Origin: Beroe forskalii
Lineage: Eukaryota; Ctenophora; Nuda; Beroida; Beroidae
DNA: 64,000 nucleotides
Direction: 5' to 3'
Assembly (NCBI GenBank): GCA_011033025.1
Contig: WFMF01000654.1
Span: forward strand, 1 to 64,000
The notes below the pieces were generated by a model, which was not told the origin of the DNA, did not search any database, and was given only the letters and a program-made list of their open reading frames with translations. Shown piece after piece: positions 46,001-54,440 of this stretch. Both the position numbers and the translations under genes were made by a program. How positions within the stretch are numbered: position 1 is the stretch's first letter; each line of letters starts with the position of its first letter.

Positions 46001-47930
46001 CTTGCAATCCATGTCATCTGTATCCAGTATCCACCCTACCCTCCTGTCAGGTACCTGGTGACGGTGTCGCAGTTCGGCAAAGTCTCGGACCTCAAGTCGG
46101 CCCTTCTCTCCCTCCTCTCCCTGCCCCTGACACCTGCCGACATCTCCGTGGCGGAAGTGCTCCGGAACAAAGTCCACATCATCCACCAGAACGACACGCT
46201 CGTCAAGCACGTCAACGACTCCCGGAGTTCTGGTGTATGCGTACGAGCGGTGTATCTACGATGGGGGCAGCATGAAGAAGGGGGGCGGGAGGTCGTGTGA
46301 GGACGCCAACTTCTTCTCAAATAACCTGGATACTGATAGTTCCACGGTTAATATGGAGGTTATGGATGCTAACATTGAGGTGAATATCGATGTGTCGGAC
46401 CATACCAAGCAGTTCAAAAACAAGTTGGAGCAGTTCAATCCGGAGGCGAAGGTTTGGAAGAGCTAAGAATATTAACCTTGATAACAAGTTGAAAATGTTT
46501 AATCGATATTGCGACTCATAAATCACTCCCATTTACATTATGTTCGATGGCCCATTAACAAATAAAGCTTGACTTTCGTCACAATTTTGTTAGATAGAAA
46601 ACCGACCAAAGAAAGTGGGGACGTTGGTTGACTGGTCAAACTGTGTGATATGCCTTGAAGACTTCCCTCCCCACCTCCTGCTCTCTCACGACGATTGCAA
46701 CATGGTAAAGAGAAGTTTTGAATAACTCCATATATTATCGTAATTTCAAACATTCCCACTTTTCACCATAAGACACTTCATAACTATTTACTACCACATT
46801 CAACTTATTACCCTCACGGGTTAACGTTTCCTCTCCTTCACTTTCATGCTCATCCCCTGAATCCTTGACCATTTCTATTGCTTACACTTCTCTCCTACCC
46901 TTACAATTACTGTCTTACTCCACCACTCCTCTCCCACCCTAACCCCTTCCACTGCTCACAGACGATATGTGGTCCGTGTTACGACTCGTACCGGGCGTGT
47001 GACACCGCGTCCCAATGTCCTGTGTGTAAGGACGACTTCACGGAGCCTCATCCTGCAGGTGGGGAGCACACCACCTCCTTCAAGTGGAACCAGATCTCCC
47101 TCCACCTCTCTCACGACGATACGGTTGGTATGCTATGGTGGTGAGTGTCTGAGTGAGAGACTCTAGTCCGGATCCAGTTTTTAAAATTATTAGGAGTACA
47201 ATATCATTGAAATCGTAGGCAAAGTTAGGGAAGTTCAACTTCAATATATTTAGTCGTTTCAATGGGGCAGAGCTGATTCCAAATGCGTTACGGTTGAATC
47301 CAAGAACTTCTTTCAGTTAATCGGACACCCGTATCTGCTGGAACTACCCAGTAAGATAGAGAGTTCGGGACTACTAAAGTTCGTGTCGCAGTCCTGTCCG
47401 GTGCCCCTGTTGCCCGGAGTGCGCGGGGGTTGCGCCCCCTGCTCCGGGACCCTGTACCTGTGTGACGGGATGGGGGTGCGGAGGGAGGTGGAGGAGGGGG
47501 AGGAGTACACCCTCCTCAGCTCCCACTCCCTCCTGGTGGTCCTCTCCCAGTCCCCCGACCTGGACCACCTGGCCCACACGGACACTGACTCCCTCAAGAA
47601 GCTGGAGGAGAGGCTCAAACCCCTCGAGTTACAGGACTGTCTCAACGCCTTCGTCAAAAGGTACCACCTCCTTCAGTCTTATACACGTACACCATGCGTG
47701 ATAGGATCCAACTCGGATACTAATTCCTCTATATTCAGTGAATCACACCGTACTCTGGGGTGCCTTATGATAAGTAAGAGCAGGGATCGAATAAGTGTAC
47801 TGTCTCAGGGTATACCTGTCTCAGGGTATACTGTCTTAGGAGTATTGAGTTTCTTCTCGTTTCAGTGATGAGCTGGGGGCCGGCAGCACGTGGTACTGTG
47901 CCCTGTGTGAGCGGGATCAGAGCGCCAGAC
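31071..47930 (+). CDS. USP-family deubiquitinase with an internal RING-like module, truncated at its 3' end
   Basis: Exons: 31071-31190, 32095-32268, 32685-32781, 33025-33147, 44923-45145, 45349-45484, 45645-45795, 46051-46451, 46594-46704, 46962-47123, 47317-47660 and 47866-~47930. All have GT-AG borders and matching phases. The Cys box is GLTNLGNTCYMNAVLQLL and the second box is GYNQHDAHELL. The two halves of the USP zinc ribbon are CCHCGHTVVNY and WYCALCERDQ. Between them is a RING-like cluster (CVICLED...DDC...CGPC...CPVC). USP enzymes cleave ubiquitin from substrates. The catalytic His/Asp boxes should follow exon 12 but are absent; the sequence switches to the HEAT gene. Exon 8 holds one extra base near 46225 (HVND|VLVYAYERC). 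Upstream exons are not identified. Confidence 0.85.
31168..31395. repeat. 22-bp minisatellite spanning a USP splice donor
   Basis: About ten units of GTGATCCCTTCCACTCTAAC+AG. The first unit is coding (end of USP exon 31071-31190); the next begins with the donor GTGATC. Every unit repeats AACAG|GTGATC, so the donor is present many times. Confidence 0.9.
32300..32684. other. USP intron
   Basis: AT-rich intron sequence with a loosely repeated GCGC(A/G)CTGATTAA motif. No additional gene is seen. Confidence 0.4.
33690..34121 (-). CDS. Single-pass membrane protein, copy 1 (143 aa, unknown family)
   Basis: An intronless ORF inside the large USP intron, opposite to USP. The start chosen is ATG at 34121 (MDQLNLVLTL); upstream in-frame codons lack another ATG. 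Residues about 6-29 form one transmembrane helix (LASTTLALLLLGLFIYLIV) followed by RSK, suggesting a cytosolic C-terminus. Residues 34-80 are helical and charged (MMNRLAESNDTLFLMKDATD). The end is acidic (IIIIEEIASDIE). Copy 2 (55620-56048) differs at about ten residues and keeps the frame, which suggests selection. A TATA box lies at 34238-34246 and an RFX-like site at 34286-34298. Function unknown. Confidence 0.7.
   Translation of the reverse strand: MDQLNLVLTLCLASTTLALLLLGLFIYLIVRSKSDSATMMNRLAESNDTLFLMKDATDQCYIEFQEHMDRRLKSYVLTKKPALKTSATQTIETVVDVNVHCHERRESTRTPPNQTCSKFPEAEKRMKSSDVIIIIEEIASDIE
34238..34246 (-). promoter_or_regulatory. TATA box of membrane gene copy 1
   Basis: GTATAAAAG about 120 bases upstream of the ATG, conserved with the copy at 56165-56173. 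Confidence 0.65.
34286..34298. promoter_or_regulatory. RFX-type X-box, copy 1
   Basis: GTTGCCTAGCAAC is a palindrome fitting the RFX consensus (GTNRCC, 0-3 bases, RGYAAC). It lies about 45 bp upstream of the TATA box and is conserved in both copies. Confidence 0.55.
34711..35010. mobile_element. MITE, TIR TGCCAAAAAGTAGACACAAG
   Basis: The left end TGCCAAAAAGTAGACACAAG and its continuation AAAGCTC pair with the right end GAGCTTTACTTTTGTTTACT / TTTTTTGGCA. About 300 bp, no coding sequence. Confidence 0.65.
35092..35987. other. Spacer 3' of the GST array
   Basis: CCCAATAATTCGGACAAAAT recurs at about 35268 and 35449, a 180-bp duplication. 35805-35950 is a diverged copy of the exon-like block found between GST genes (see 42231-42416). 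A GATAAGATAAGAT tail at about 35703 resembles the LINE 3' end. Confidence 0.45.
35988..36228. repeat. 59-bp minisatellite overlapping the GST-1 stop codon
   Basis: Four units of 59 bp. Each contains the minus-strand end of the GST reading frame (CTTCCAGAGGATTAG, the codons for LPED and stop) plus the first 3' UTR bases. The first unit, at the right, is the real coding end. Confidence 0.9.
36207..37110 (-). CDS. Glutathione S-transferase-like protein, tandem copy 1
   Basis: Exon 1 is 37110-37017 (MPMLPFESKVCRMM) and exon 2 is 36805-36207. They join in phase 1 across a GTAAG...TTGCAG intron to give 230 aa, a usual GST length. The thioredoxin-like N-terminal part ends with MTETIALVRAIGYKYF, equivalent to the ESxAIxRYxA glutathione-binding turn. 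The C-terminal helical domain has GPFIMGDTLPIHADYLLYA, the GST N-capping box region. The usual catalytic Tyr or Ser near the N-terminus is not evident, and the N-terminal domain is shorter than normal, so activity is uncertain. Sigma-like is the best guess of class. It lies in the USP intron, antisense to it. Confidence 0.75.
37619..38566 (+). mobile_element. Insertion with TIR GACAAGTGCGCACAT carrying a FLYWCH domain
   Basis: This segment interrupts the spacer found intact at 40270 and 42240. The left end CCTACCGACAAGTGCGCAC and right end GTGCGCACTTGTCCGGCAG share a 15-bp inverted GACAAGTGCGCACAT. Flanks TCCACTTG and TCCACTTA look like a 7-8 bp target duplication. Inside, about 38076-38414 (+) is an open frame with the FLYWCH zinc-finger pattern: LVKVDINISPDGTTNWRCSK, then CPCS and HNHPPDP. 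FLYWCH fingers occur in Mutator-like (MULE) transposases. No DDE catalytic domain follows, so it is an internally deleted relic. Confidence 0.6.
38563..38726 (-). pseudogene. Exon-like conserved ORF in GST spacer (copy in spacer 1-2)
   Basis: This encodes MSGMFIRIGAAKEINNRSST, then WEIEITL and YGRVGIDTPGPIVWYKD. The same protein-like segment is in the other spacers. It has no start or splice context that links it to GST. It may be an exon of a third gene caught in the amplified unit. Confidence 0.35.
38757..38882. repeat. 59-bp minisatellite at the GST-2 stop codon
   Basis: Two units, otherwise as at 35988-36228. Confidence 0.9.
38861..39760 (-). CDS. Glutathione S-transferase-like protein, tandem copy 2
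   Basis: Exons 39760-39667 (MPMLPYESKVC, F to Y against copy 1) and 39459-38861. Compared with copy 1 it has DNTSNN instead of DNSSNN and GDLKSYMV instead of GHLKSYMV at the exon junction. It is otherwise almost identical, including intron and flanks, so the duplication or gene conversion is recent. Confidence 0.75.
40290..40470 (-). pseudogene. Broken copy of the exon-like block in GST spacer 2-3
   Basis: Same block as 42231-42416 and 38563-38726. An insertion near 40365-40392 and an in-frame TAG near 40286 destroy the frame. Confidence 0.4.
40489..40848. repeat. 59-bp minisatellite at the GST-3 stop codon
   Basis: About six units, the longest of the four arrays; the leftmost are the most diverged. 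Confidence 0.9.
40827..41731 (-). CDS. Glutathione S-transferase-like protein, tandem copy 3
   Basis: Exons 41731-41638 and 41425-40827. It differs from copies 1 and 2 by AVGHKYF (AIGYKYF) and QAIREGS (QAIQEGS). The exon 2 protein is identical to copy 4, so copies 3 and 4 form one subpair. Same splice sites and 3' array. Confidence 0.75.
42231..42416 (-). pseudogene. Exon-like conserved ORF in GST spacer 3-4
   Basis: 61 codons: MSGMFIRIGAAKDINNRSST, then DTWEIEITLTFEANMNYGRV and IDTPGLIVWYKDTKW. The amino acids are conserved with 38563-38726 apart from conservative changes. It could be a real exon of an unrecognised beta-rich protein that was amplified with GST, or fossil coding DNA. Confidence 0.35.
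42450..42688. repeat. 59-bp minisatellite at the GST-4 stop codon
   Basis: Four units, as in the other GST copies. Confidence 0.9.
42667..43560 (-). CDS. Glutathione S-transferase-like protein, tandem copy 4
   Basis: Exons 43560-43467 and 43265-42667. The exon 2 protein is identical to copy 3. This is the 5'-most gene of the array in its own orientation. Upstream (43680-44150) is unlike the spacers of the other copies and carries a TATA-like CATATAAAAG on the minus strand at about 44138-44147, so copy 4 may be the founder with its original promoter. The intron is slightly shorter than in copy 1. Confidence 0.75.
43680..44250 (-). promoter_or_regulatory. Upstream region of the GST array
   Basis: CATATAAAAG (about 44138-44147, minus) lies 580 bases before the copy 4 start codon. 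Between is a GC-richer stretch (43900-44090) with GGTCCGGTCAGTCCCC and a 63-codon ORF that may be 5' UTR. Assignment to GST-4 is inference. Confidence 0.3.
44663..44770 (-). mobile_element. Helitron-like 3' end, truncated copy C
   Basis: CTAGCAGGCCCGTTGGGCCTGC again has the perfect GCAGGCCC hairpin and terminal CTAG on the minus strand. Similarity to element A continues through CTCGTTCGCAAAT, then is lost. No 5' TC end is found, so it is truncated or diverged. Confidence 0.6.
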
Positions 47931-47932
47931 CC

Positions 47933-50900
47933 CAGTTTCTTTACAGCGTCTTTGATGGCGGTGATGAGAGAAGCATCTTTCTCTGGTTTAAGTCCGAGCA
48001 TCTGCAGTGCTTGAGATGACGCCCTGGAGAGTAAATTAATGGAATGATAACGAAGAAACTTACCAACTTATTTTGATCAAAAATATCTTGATAAACCTCA
48101 CCTCTTTAGATATTCGCTCTAGGTTTCGAAAAAGTTTAAAATTTAATTGTTTCAAGAACTGCCGCAGAAGTTACAAAACGGATGAAAAGCGAAGACCCTG
48201 CTTTTAGAGCACTCAACTCACCTTTTGACGATGGAATCTGCATCAGCAGTGAGTCTGTCCCTCAGCACATTGACCGCCTCGTCAGTATCGACTTTGAGCA
48301 TGGCGAGGACCAGACACGCAGAGCCCCGGACGAAGCCCTCCTGTTGGTACTGAGCTGACCAGATCAACTGGGATATGATCTTCTCGTTGACAACCCCGAT
48401 ATCAGCGAGTGCTTCTATCGCTGCGGCCTTCACTTTGTGAGAGTGGTCGTCTGATATTAGGGTCAGGAGCCCCTCGATCACGTCACTGTCAGAGAACTTC
48501 AGCTGTCCTGCCCCCTTGGCTGACGTGAGTTGTTACTTGTAGGTTCGTAGCGATTAAGTCCAGTTAATAGGTGAGGTAAATTACCAGAAGGAGGGAGGAA
48601 GTGAGTTAGAGAAGGAAGAAAAGGAATTCCTGAAACATATCACCTCTTACAAAACACAGTGGTCACCTAACCTTGGCTGACGTCAACCTCACTGACACGT
48701 GATCGTCCGAGAAACACTTGAGGAAGACGGACTTCATCCTTCCCGTCATCATTCTGAGCTGAATGACCCGGTTCAGGGCGTCCACCTTCTCAGCCTCGTT
48801 CCCCTTCCTCAGCCGGCAGCACAGCTCCTCGTGGAGGACCTGTACAAACAAGGGTTAGATACTGTACAAACGAGGGTTAGACACTATACAAACGAGGGTT
48901 AGATACTGGGCAAACGAGGGTTAGATACTGAGCGAACGAGGGTTAGTCACTATACAAACGAGGGTTAGACACTATACAAACGAGGGTTAGATACTGGGCA
49001 AACGAGGGTTAGATACTGAGCGAACGAGGGTTAGTCACTATACAAACGAGGGTTAGATACTGTACAAACGAGGGTTAGACACTATACAAACGAGGGTTAG
49101 ACACTGTACAAACGAGGGTTAGACACTGAGCAAACGAGGGTTAGATACTGTACAAACGAGGGTTAGACACTGAGCAAACGAGGGTTAGAGACTGTACAAA
49201 CGAGGGTTAGATACTGAGCAAACGAGGGTTAGACACTGTGCAAACGAGGGTTAGAGACTGTACAAAGGAGGGTTAGATACTGAGCAAACGAGCGTTAGAT
49301 ACTGTACAAACGAGGGTTAGATACTGTACAAACCAGGGTAAGATACTGTACAAACGAGGGTTAGACACTATACAAACGAGGGTTAGATACTGGGCAAACG
49401 AGGGTTAGATACTGAGCAAACGAGGGTTAGATACTGTACAAACGAGGGTTAGACACTGTACAAACGAGGGTTAGACACTGTACAAACGAGGGTTAGACAC
49501 TGTACAAACGAGGGTTAGATACTATACAAACGAGGGTTAGAGACTGAGCAAACGAGGGCTAGAGACTGTACAGTGTACAAATGAGGGTTAGATACTTAGC
49601 AAACGAGGGTTAGACACTGTACAAACGAGGGTTAGACATTGTACAAACGAGGGTTAGACACTGTACAAACGAGGGTTAGACACTGTACAAACGAGGGTTA
49701 GACACTGAGCAAACGAGGGTTAGAGACTGTACAAACGAGGGTTAGATACTGAGCAAACGAGCGTTAGATACTGTACAAACGAGGGTTAGATACTGTACAA
49801 ACCAGGGTAAGATACTGTACAAACGAGGGTTAGACACTATACAAACGAGGGTGAGATACTGAGCAAACGAGGGTTAGATACTGTACAAACGAGGGTTAGA
49901 GACTGTACAAACGAGGGTTAGACACTGTACAAACGAGGGTTAGAGACTGAGCAAACGAGGGTTAGATACTGAGCAAACGAGGGTTAGACACTGTGCAAAC
50001 GAGGGTTAGATACTGAGCAAACGAGGGTTAGAGACTGTACAGTGTACAAATGAGGGTTAGATACTTAGCAAACGAGGGTTAGACACTGTACAAACGAGGG
50101 TTAGACATTGTACAAACGAGGGTTAGACATTGTACAAACGAGGGTTAGATACTGTACAAACGAGGGTTAGATACTGTACAAACGAGGGTTAGACATTGTA
50201 CAAACGAGGGTAAGAGACTGTACAAACGAGGGTTAGAGACTGAGTAAACGAGGGTTAGATACTGTACAAACGAGGGTTAGATACTGAGCAAACGAGGGTT
50301 AGATACTGAGCAAACGAGGGTTAGACACTGTGCAAACGAGGGTTAGATACTGAGCAAACGAGGGTTAGATACTGAGCAAACGAGGGTTAGACACTGAGCA
50401 AACGAGGGTTAGACACTGTGCAAACGAGGGTTAGAGACTGTACAAACGAGGGTTAGACACTGTACAAACGAGAGTTAGAGACTGAGCAAACGAGGGTTAG
50501 ATACTGAGCAAACGAGGGTTAGACACTGTGCAAACGAGGGTTAGATACTGAGCAAACGAGGGTTAGATACTGAGCAAACGAGGGTTAGAGACTGTACAGT
50601 GTACAAATGAGGGTTAGATACTTAGCAAACGAGGGTTAGATACTGAGCAAACGAGGGTTAGACACTGTACAAACGAGGGTTAGACACTGTACAAACGAGG
50701 GTGAGACACTGTACAAACGAGGTTTAGATAATGTACAAACCGATCACTGTGCAAACGAGGGTTAGATACTGTACAAACGAGGGTTAGATACTGTACAAAC
50801 GAGGGTTAGATACTGGGCAAACGAGGGTTAGATACTGTACAAACGAGGGCACTGTACAAACGAGGGTTAGATATAAACGAGGGTTAGATACTGTACAAAC

Positions 50901-53350
50901 GAGGTTATACTATACAAATGAGGGTTAGATACTGTACAAACGAGGGTTAGATACTGTACAAACGAGGGTTAGATACTATACAAACGAGGGTTAGATACTG
51001 TACAAACGAGGGTTAGATACTGTACAAACGAGGGTTAGATACTGTACAAACGAGGGTTAGACACTATACAAACGAGGGTTAGATACTGAGCAAACGAGGG
51101 TTGGGTACCGATCGTCTGTAAACTAGGCTTAGACACTGTACAAACGAGGGTTATATAGTTATTATTATCTGAGGGGAGGGTTGTTAAAGAGGGTGTTAGG
51201 AGAAGCTATGCAAACGAGGGTTACCCGGTTACATTTGTGTGCAAAGCGCGCACAATTTTTAGTATCTGAATATGCGCGGCTTTATTAAACCCTCCTTTAT
51301 CGAGCAATCTGAAGACATTCGTTTTAGTTAGACACTGGAGGATGGATGTTTTAGGGTCAGAAGACGAATTTAGACCAGAATCGATGTATATTGGTTCTTC
51401 CAAGTTTAGTTCAGCGATGATTAACAACTTTCACGAAGTATAGAAAAGCCAGTGGAGTTATTAATCATCATTCCAGATTCCCTGTATTCTGGTATAGCAA
51501 AATATAGCAATGGGCCATGGTAGATTTGTATTTCATGAATGAAGTTGATGCAGCCAAATTTACCCGATCACGTGACCCGTCTACCATGCTCTGATTGGAG
51601 GGGTTGATGAGTGCATTCTAATTTGCTGCCATTGTAATAGTAATACGACTACAGTAATGGCACGTGGGGCATTGTGTGAGAACTGACAGTGCTGCTACAC
51701 GACACTACTACATCCTGCACTGCACTTGCTGCCCATGTGTGTGTGTGCCACTGTTTGGCGTTTGCTGGACTTTCTTGAGGAATGTAATCGCGTAATATGT
51801 TTTTGTGTCGATGATCAGCTTGATGCTATCCTTTATTCTCTATCGAAAAACTTACGGCATTGAAATGGCTTCTTTTCACAGTTCACCAACCCAATCTTCA
51901 CGATGTAATTATTTAGCTTGACTCTTCACTCCGTGGTCCTTTTAACCCCATTTCTCTCAGATGTCTCCCTGCGAGGAGTTACCGTACTACCCCTCCTTCA
52001 CAGAAACCTTCATTACATGCCCCAGTCTGGTATACACCACTCTGACCTGCCTGAACGGTATCCTAGTCCTCTGTACGATCCTCATCTTCCTGCACCTCCT
52101 GTACCAGGCTCGTGTAGAACGTCAGCGGGAAGTTCCCTACCTAGTCTCGCTTCCCTCTATCTGCTCCTCCATCAGTCTCATTGAGCTGTGTAACCCCTCC
52201 ACGGTGGAACTGCTGTCTGCATTCAGGTTCGTCTACCTGGTCTTCTGCATCCTCCAGTTCTACCAGTACGTCTCCTCCTACTACGGCTACTGGGACGACC
52301 TCATGACCCTCCTGCCGGGCTTTGTCTACGAGACGCCCGTGTGTTGCTGCTGCTGTAAGTTCAGCAAGGAGATTGCAGTGACCCGGCGGCGTCTGAACAC
52401 CAACAAAGCCCTGGTGTACACGGGTGTGATCACCTACATGGTTACGATCATGATAACGGTGGTGTTTGACACGCCTGCCCCTGTGGAGGGCACCCTGCTG
52501 AGTGTCGGGGTGGTGCTCTTCATCGTGGGTATCAGGGCCGTACGGCGCTTCCTGACCCTCACCCAGCACTTCTACCCCGAGATAGCGGGGGTTGTCAGGG
52601 CTCGGTGGGGGGCTGTCAGGCTGTGTTTTGTGGTGGTGGGGCTGCAAGGCTTCCTCTTCCGATTGCTGGCTGTGCTCCACCTCATCCCTCCGCTGGGTAT
52701 CTTCAGCAGTGTCGTGATGGTGGACATAGCTCACAACATGCTCGTGCCTGTCGAGCTGTGTTTTGCCATGGTGCTCGCTCACCGGGCCTTCAGCGGGGAC
52801 CGGGGCTCAGCCTCCCCGGAGGACACGCCCCTCCTACCCAAACTCCAGCGAGACAACACAGGATCCCAGACAGAAGCTGCAGTGTGGGATCATGTGAGGA
52901 GGGGGGACAGCGGGGTGGCATCCCCTGCACCCTCCTACGGGGCACTCAGCGAGGAGATGAGGAAACACGTGGAGGAAGCTCTGGAGGAGAGCTGGAGACG
53001 CTCTAACCCTGATGTGTACAGACTAGCGGGGCACAGGGAGGAGGTGAGGGGGGAAGGAAACGTCGTGTTAGGGGGGAATGGGAGGAGAGAAGGGAGAGGG
53101 AGGGGTGTCTCATATGCTGTTCTGTGACAAATGTATTGTACACTGTATTATGTGAATTTTAGATTACAATGTGTATTAATATGGTTCGCATTGTATAATG
53201 AACTGGATTCTTCCATTTGAACGTATTTACGAGTACTCACGTGGCCGTAGCCCTTGACTCCAATGGTTTCTCCAGCTACAGACTTGATATGTTCGGAGTA
53301 GTCAGACCACATCAGTGTCAGCAGCTTGTGTAAAATGTCTTTGTTCAGAG
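47933..53350 (-). CDS. HEAT-repeat protein, 3' exons (HEATR4-like), separated from its 5' exons
   Basis: Exons (minus): 53350-53241, 48839-48672, 48514-48222 and 48023-~47933, joined in phases 0, 0 and 2. The protein is made of helical HEAT repeats: SDYSEHIKSVAGETIGVKGY, VRLTSAK, KVKAAAIEALADIGVV and GFVRGSACLVLAMLKVD. HEAT repeats form scaffold superhelices; the role of this one is unknown, and resemblance to HEATR4 is from memory of its style only. The last exon runs into the antisense of the USP exon at about 47.93 kb. The first exon here starts in phase 1, exactly what the + strand HEAT exon ending at 59765 needs. An SLC51A-like gene lies in the intron on the other strand. Confidence 0.75.
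48840..51150. repeat. 2.3-kb minisatellite, 22-bp unit, abutting a HEAT splice acceptor
   Basis: About 100 units of CTGTACAAACGAGGGTTAGA+CA with variants (GAGCAAACG, GGGCAAACG). On the minus strand each unit ends in CTCGTTTGTACAG, and the last unit is the real acceptor TTTGTACAG| of the exon at 48839. The array therefore offers many copies of the 3' splice site. Confidence 0.95.
51151..51960. other. Upstream region of the SLC51A-like gene
   Basis: Contains CTGATTGG (inverse CCAAT) near 51590. A 68-codon minus ORF (51221-51427) with a helical look has no splice or homology support. TCTCTCAG immediately precedes the SLC51A ATG, so an upstream non-coding exon is possible. Confidence 0.35.
51961..53127 (+). 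CDS. SLC51A: Organic solute transporter alpha-like membrane protein
   Basis: A 388-aa intronless ORF. It has about seven hydrophobic helices (starting at residues 22, 60, 87, 150, 175, 215 and 245) and the Cys-rich run ETPVCCCCCKF at 124-134 that is characteristic of OST-alpha/TMEM184-type proteins. The C-terminal 110 residues are polar with a long charged helix (SEEMRKHVEEALEESWRR). In vertebrates OST-alpha works with a beta subunit to move bile acids and steroids across the basolateral membrane; the substrate here is unknown. It lies inside the HEAT gene intron in opposite orientation. TCTCTCAG before the ATG resembles a splice acceptor, so a 5' non-coding exon may exist. Confidence 0.75.
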   Translation: MSPCEELPYYPSFTETFITCPSLVYTTLTCLNGILVLCTILIFLHLLYQARVERQREVPYLVSLPSICSSISLIELCNPSTVELLSAFRFVYLVFCILQFYQYVSSYYGYWDDLMTLLPGFVYETPVCCCCCKFSKEIAVTRRRLNTNKALVYTGVITYMVTIMITVVFDTPAPVEGTLLSVGVVLFIVGIRAVRRFLTLTQHFYPEIAGVVRARWGAVRLCFVVVGLQGFLFRLLAVLHLIPPLGIFSSVVMVDIAHNMLVPVELCFAMVLAHRAFSGDRGSASPEDTPLLPKLQRDNTGSQTEAAVWDHVRRGDSGVASPAPSYGALSEEMRKHVEEALEESWRRSNPDVYRLAGHREEVRGEGNVVLGGNGRREGRGRGVSYAVL

Positions 53351-53399
53351 CTGAAATGAGGCTCGCTGTGAATTCTGGGCATTATTTCTGATAAATTTA

Positions 53400-54440
53400 G
53401 ACGTTCATTGTTACAAATTTATTAAATTTCGCACGGACACCAATAAGGAAATGAAAATTATGAAAATCTTCAGAGGTGTCAAATTATTGCGCTTAGCCTT
53501 GTTAAAGATTACAACATATTTTCTTGAACATTCGTAAATAATCATTAAGATCACTGAATTTTGCTTTCTCATTACACTGATAAGTTGAATTCTGACCTTG
53601 CACCTTTTATCTTAAATTACTTAAATGTAGACGTAAAACTGAAATTCGAATATATAGAATTGGCAGTATTTCAATGACTGGTGACTTAATAGAAGTAAAT
53701 AGAAAGTTGTAATCAGCCTTTGAATTCCCTATCATTGTGACGTAAGCAAAAACCCTGGAGGTGGTTTACAGTCAACCAGGAAATATTAATAAATATGATT
53801 ACTGGATCTCGAGAATATAAGTAAATTAAAGTGTAACACAACACCTTTATAAATGCTAGTGTCCGGAATTTGGTTACTTCGTAATCAGAACCGTTGTACG
53901 ATGTTGTTGCTACCGATTTTACTAGCCGCTCTTGGCGTTCACCACGCAACCCAGGCTACCGATGAATTTGACAACTTCAACAAGCTAATAGAGGACAAGT
54001 ATCAGGACAAGATGAGGAGCCAGGTGGAGCAGATCGGCCGGGCAGCAGACCCGTGCCGTATCTCTGCGCTCATCGGCAAGGATGGCATGTTGCCAAACAC
54101 TGCGTCCCGCAGACTGGCTCAGCTCCGGTTCCTTGCCAACAAAGTCCAGCAGAACACTCTGCGCAATGACGTGGATCCTGAGAATGCGGCGCTGAGGTGC
54201 AGGGAAGCTCTGCTCCACAACAGGAAGAACCTCCAGCTGAACTTGGAGATCTGCGCAGAGGCGCTGGCGTACTTCAGGCGCCGCAACGAGGAGGCGCGAG
54301 GCAGGGGCTCAGGGGCGAGCGCCTGGGACGATCTCATCGACAATCTGAAGGAGTCCATGACTGTGGACGATATACTGGAGGGTCTGGAATTCATGGACAT
54401 CAGCGTGTCCTTGGCATTCCTTATTGACAACACTGGGTGA
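53400..54440 (+). repeat. Inverted duplicate (left arm) of 63000-64000
   Basis: From about 53505 the sequence is the reverse complement of 64000 downward. It covers the upstream region, first exon and signal peptide of the VWA gene. Similarity ends at GACAACACTGGGT (about 54438). The arms are about 8.6 kb apart and very similar. Confidence 0.9.
53853..54440 (+). pseudogene. Truncated VWA-protein gene (first exon only)
   Basis: Starts MLVSGIWLLRNQNRCTMLLL and follows exon 1 of the 63642-60037 gene almost residue for residue. It stops just after LAFLIDNTG, in the middle of the metal-binding DxTxS motif, where the duplication ends and a TGA follows. No exon 2 is nearby. It would be a secreted 195-aa fragment without a VWA domain if expressed. 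Confidence 0.8.

Noticed and set aside
45953-47577. Minus-strand ORFs under the USP exons
   Set aside because: Antisense of exons whose plus-strand phases and USP motifs agree.
48840-51150. CRISPR array or telomere repeat
   Set aside because: Units are contiguous 22-bp repeats without spacers, and GGGTTAG occurs once per unit in a longer motif, so it is a minisatellite.
52141-52782. 213-codon minus-strand ORF under the SLC51A-like gene
   Set aside because: Histidine-rich antisense frame of a GC-rich coding region, with no start context or homology.
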